Assembly (NCBI GenBank): GCA_902494875.1
Contig: CABUUO010000022.1
Span: forward strand, 1 to 17,281
Length of the DNA stretch: 17,281 bases
Direction: 5' to 3'
Source: an uncultured Pseudomonadota bacterium
Lineage (GTDB): Bacteria; Pseudomonadota; Alphaproteobacteria; RF32; CAG-239
Shown here: one piece after another, positions 15,540-17,281 of the stretch
Layout: every line of letters begins with the position of its first letter
How positions within the stretch are numbered: the stretch's first letter is position 1
Position numbers and translations under genes: made by a program
The notes under the pieces: model-generated
What the model was told of the DNA's origin: nothing
The model's input: only the letters and a program-made list of their open reading frames with translations
Database searches by the model: none

Positions 15540-16416
15540 GTTTCTTTATTTTTTGCGCTTGAGGTGCGGAAAAAGAGCCGATATTCAAAAAATTAACTGT
15601 TTTTTGGACAATCTCTTTGTTTTTCAGCGGATTGAGATGCCAGTTGCCGATGCGGACCGTTTCTTTCGCCTGCTGAAGAATACTGTCGTTTTCGCTGTAA
15701 ATAGATCGGTTTTGCGTCTTTTCGGCAATAAATTTAATAATTTTCTGCCAAAAGGAATCGCAGGCAATAATGCCGATTTCCGTTCCAGATGGAAATTCAG
15801 GTATATATTCTGCTTTTGACGGTGCGGCATCATTAAGCATCGGGCCGAAGATCATGTGCATGGCCTTATATTGACCGAGCCAGCCGAAAAATCTGCTGCC
15901 TCTGTTCGGCGGGGCAATTTGCACTATGCGCCCGATTCGAATACGTTTACGCCAGGCACTGTCCTGAATATTGAGCAGCGAACGTAGAATAAGTCCGCCC
16001 ACGCCTTTGCTGACAAAGGAAATTTCCTGAACGTCTTCCAGATTGTTCAAAAAGAAGTCCAGCTGGCGGACATGAGACTCCAAATGCTTTTGTGTCGAAG
16101 GATAATTCAATGCCGCTGCCATATACCCGTGTTTGAGAACTTCCCGCCACAGCGGTTTGAAAATATTTTTGGAATCAAACAGCCCGTGCAGCATAATAAC
16201 CATATGCCCCTTTTGACGAGAGATTTCATAAACCTCTATATATTTAAAAAAAGCCTTGCGGCACGATTCAAAACTCCCCTGATGACGTCTTATGTCCCAG
16301 GGGTCGAGAAGCCGGCAGACTTTTGTTTCGAAATTTCTTTGGATTCGCCATTTCTGATAAAAAAAGACATCTTCCCAGAATTGACAGCCCCCCATGGTAA
16401 AAAAATCAAATTTCAT
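15535..16416 (-). CDS. Alpha/beta-hydrolase-fold protein, nucleophile apparently lost
   Basis: A 293-residue protein resembling lipase/esterase-type alpha/beta hydrolases. MVIMLHGLFDS (72-82) is the strand and oxyanion HG motif. IAPPNRGSRFFGWLG (167-181) matches the PPNxGS segment of one bacterial lipase-like subgroup. SENDS (241-245) and NWH (258-260) fit the acid and histidine regions. The nucleophile elbow, usually V-x-H-S-x-G-G, reads FVSKGVGGLILRSLL (134-148), so on a gap-free alignment the catalytic Ser is Gly138 and the preceding His is Lys. Ser136 is two residues off. It may be an inactive scaffold or use a shifted nucleophile. No signal peptide is seen, so it is probably cytosolic. 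It lies 36 bases after the lipoprotein gene. GGAG stands about ten bases before the ATG; another in-frame ATG is at residue 8. Confidence 0.75.
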   Translation of the reverse strand: MKFDFFTMGGCQFWEDVFFYQKWRIQRNFETKVCRLLDPWDIRRHQGSFESCRKAFFKYIEVYEISRQKGHMVIMLHGLFDSKNIFKPLWREVLKHGYMAAALNYPSTQKHLESHVRQLDFFLNNLEDVQEISFVSKGVGGLILRSLLNIQDSAWRKRIRIGRIVQIAPPNRGSRFFGWLGQYKAMHMIFGPMLNDAAPSKAEYIPEFPSGTEIGIIACDSFWQKIIKFIAEKTQNRSIYSENDSILQQAKETVRIGNWHLNPLKNKEIVQKTVNFLNIGSFSAPQAQKIKKL

Positions 16417-16452
16417 TTTTTTTAGTCTCCGGTTCTTGAAAACAAACAGCCT

Positions 16453-16878
16453 TTACTTATATGTATTCTGATTCGGAATCGCCGTAATGGTCACTTTGGC
16501 TTTGTCGCTTCCTTTGGATTCGATTAGAATCTGAACCACGCGTTTATTCCGTCCGTAGGTCATCTGGCTGAATTTTGCTCTGACCGTAGCTACTTCCACC
16601 CAGTTGAGTTTCGGCATTTCCAAGACATAAAAGTCAAAAACGCTGCTGGCATTATAAGGAGTCTCAAAGACCAGACTGCCGATCCAGCTGTCGCCACTGC
16701 CCAAAGCCTTGGTTTCATCCAAATCAACAAACGACTCTTCCGGAAAAGGCACATCTGGAAAATTGGCAAAAGCGGGAGGAATCGCCGAACCGTCTAAACC
16801 GACCAGTTTAGGCTTGTCAGAAGCGCATCCGCAGAGAAGCAATACCAAAGTTATAGCTAATATTTTGTTTTTTAACAT
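16453..16878 (-). CDS. Small predicted lipoprotein
   Basis: A 141-residue protein with a short basic N-terminus, a leucine-rich helix and the lipobox LCGC (Cys18), so it is probably anchored in the outer membrane. The mature part begins with a Pro-rich stretch (FPDVPFPEES), then GSGDSWIGSLVFETPYN, FDFYVLEMPKLNWVEV and RNKRVVQILI, suggesting one compact alpha/beta domain of about 90 residues. I cannot name the family with confidence. A small lipoprotein at the head of a VirB6-like cluster invites comparison with VirB7, but it is longer than classical VirB7 and no specific motif supports that. AAGG precedes the ATG by about nine bases. It is the first minus-strand gene after the right intergenic region, so the operon promoter probably lies in 16879-16990. 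Confidence 0.75.
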   Translation of the reverse strand: MLKNKILAITLVLLLCGCASDKPKLVGLDGSAIPPAFANFPDVPFPEESFVDLDETKALGSGDSWIGSLVFETPYNASSVFDFYVLEMPKLNWVEVATVRAKFSQMTYGRNKRVVQILIESKGSDKAKVTITAIPNQNTYK

Positions 16879-17281
16879 TTTTACTACCTTGTTTTTTGTT
16901 TGCTTGTTTTATAATATGACTAATGTAGCTCAGATAGGTTAAAAAAAAGGAAATGAATGCATTTCTGCCGAGCTCTAAATAATCGGAAAAAAGTTTACAC
17001 TTATTCAATGACTTATAAAAAATATGAAAAAAAATCATTTTTTTTTGATTTTTTGTGTTGACATCTGAGAACGAGTGTCATATAAACCACATCACCGACG
17101 CGATGATAACAACGTCACGTTGATTAGGAAAGCGCGGTAGTTATAAAGAAGAGTAGATAAGTAAGAATAAGAGGATACGCAGACGGTTTTATTAATCTGT
17201 GAGAGATAAGATAAATAAAAGTCTGATTGTATCAAACAAGGAACCTATAAAAATTCCAGAGATTTGAGTAATTAGGCTAGG
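16879..17281. other. Intergenic region between divergent transcripts
   Basis: No convincing protein gene is present in these 403 bases. The left part should hold the minus-strand promoter for the lipoprotein gene; TATTAT/TATAAA-like boxes lie on the minus strand around 16908-16917, without a clear -35. The centre (about 17020-17056) is made of A and T runs forming AAAAAATCA...TGATTTTTT symmetry next to the plus-strand promoter. The right part is a leader with no usable ORF (the ATG at 17103 meets a stop after six codons). It contains the perfect palindrome CAACGT-C-ACGTTG at 17110-17122. Confidence 0.6.
17058..17086 (+). promoter_or_regulatory. Consensus sigma70 promoter reading out of the window
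   Basis: TTGACA (17058-17063) and TATAAA (17081-17086) are separated by exactly 17 bases, a near-ideal housekeeping promoter. A- and T-tracts directly upstream resemble an UP element. At least 190 bases of leader without an ORF follow to the window edge. Such a strong promoter with a long untranslated leader is typical of rRNA or other stable-RNA operons, but no RNA gene is visible inside the window. Confidence 0.75.

Noticed and set aside
16817..17038. Minus-strand 73-codon frame upstream of the small lipoprotein
   Set aside because: It overlaps the start of the lipoprotein gene in another frame and reads through promoter-like AT-rich DNA; no supporting signal.
17247..17281. Start of a 16S rRNA gene at the right edge
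   Set aside because: AGAGATTTGAGTAATTAGG only loosely resembles the AGAGTTTGATCCTGG start of 16S; the mismatches are too many to call it.

Overview
The window looks like a stretch of bacterial chromosome, most likely from a Gram-negative alphaproteobacterium. Supporting signs are lipoboxes and signal peptides, a TrbL/VirB6-type inner-membrane family present as several tandem paralogues (an arrangement known from the Rickettsiales rvh type IV secretion system), and a repressor resembling alphaproteobacterial XRE/S24 regulators. No marker in the window fixes the species. All ten protein genes lie on the minus strand, so the order of transcription runs from high to low coordinates.

Right part (16878 to 15281, minus): a small lipoprotein, an alpha/beta-hydrolase-fold protein whose nucleophile position appears to be lost, and a 64-residue two-helix membrane protein whose end overlaps the next gene. 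Centre (15294 to 4119): four consecutive TrbL/VirB6-like polytopic membrane proteins of 573, 460, 1444 and 1220 residues. All four share one recognisable core: an Asp-containing helix, then a Pro-Phe-Lys-x-Thr-like turn, then a Lys...Asn helix. Each has different ends. One has a basic Gly-rich tail and a Ser-rich loop. One is a lipoprotein. One carries about 1000 extra residues ending in a long E/K/R coiled coil. The last carries two predicted peptidoglycan-cutting domains (an M23 metallopeptidase with all five active-site residues, and a lysozyme-like domain) in front of its VirB6 core, plus a beta-repeat-like hydrophilic tail.

Left part (3984 to 1, minus): a regulator with two HTH-XRE domains and an S24-like C-terminal domain lacking the usual catalytic motif, an LprI-like secreted protein (a family that includes lysozyme inhibitors), and a large acidic protein with a nearly perfect 93-bp tandem repeat that runs off the left edge. 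The right end holds a consensus sigma70 promoter on the plus strand reading out of the window into an untranslated leader, possibly of a stable RNA operon.

Taken together, the centre reads as an unusual secretion-channel module: four diversified VirB6-like subunits, one with its own cell-wall hydrolases, together with small envelope proteins. Genes downstream may regulate it, protect against it, or be delivered by it. No VirB4, VirB8-B11 or VirD4 gene is in the window, so the type IV secretion assignment rests on the VirB6 family alone. The regulatory, immunity and cargo links are inference from position.
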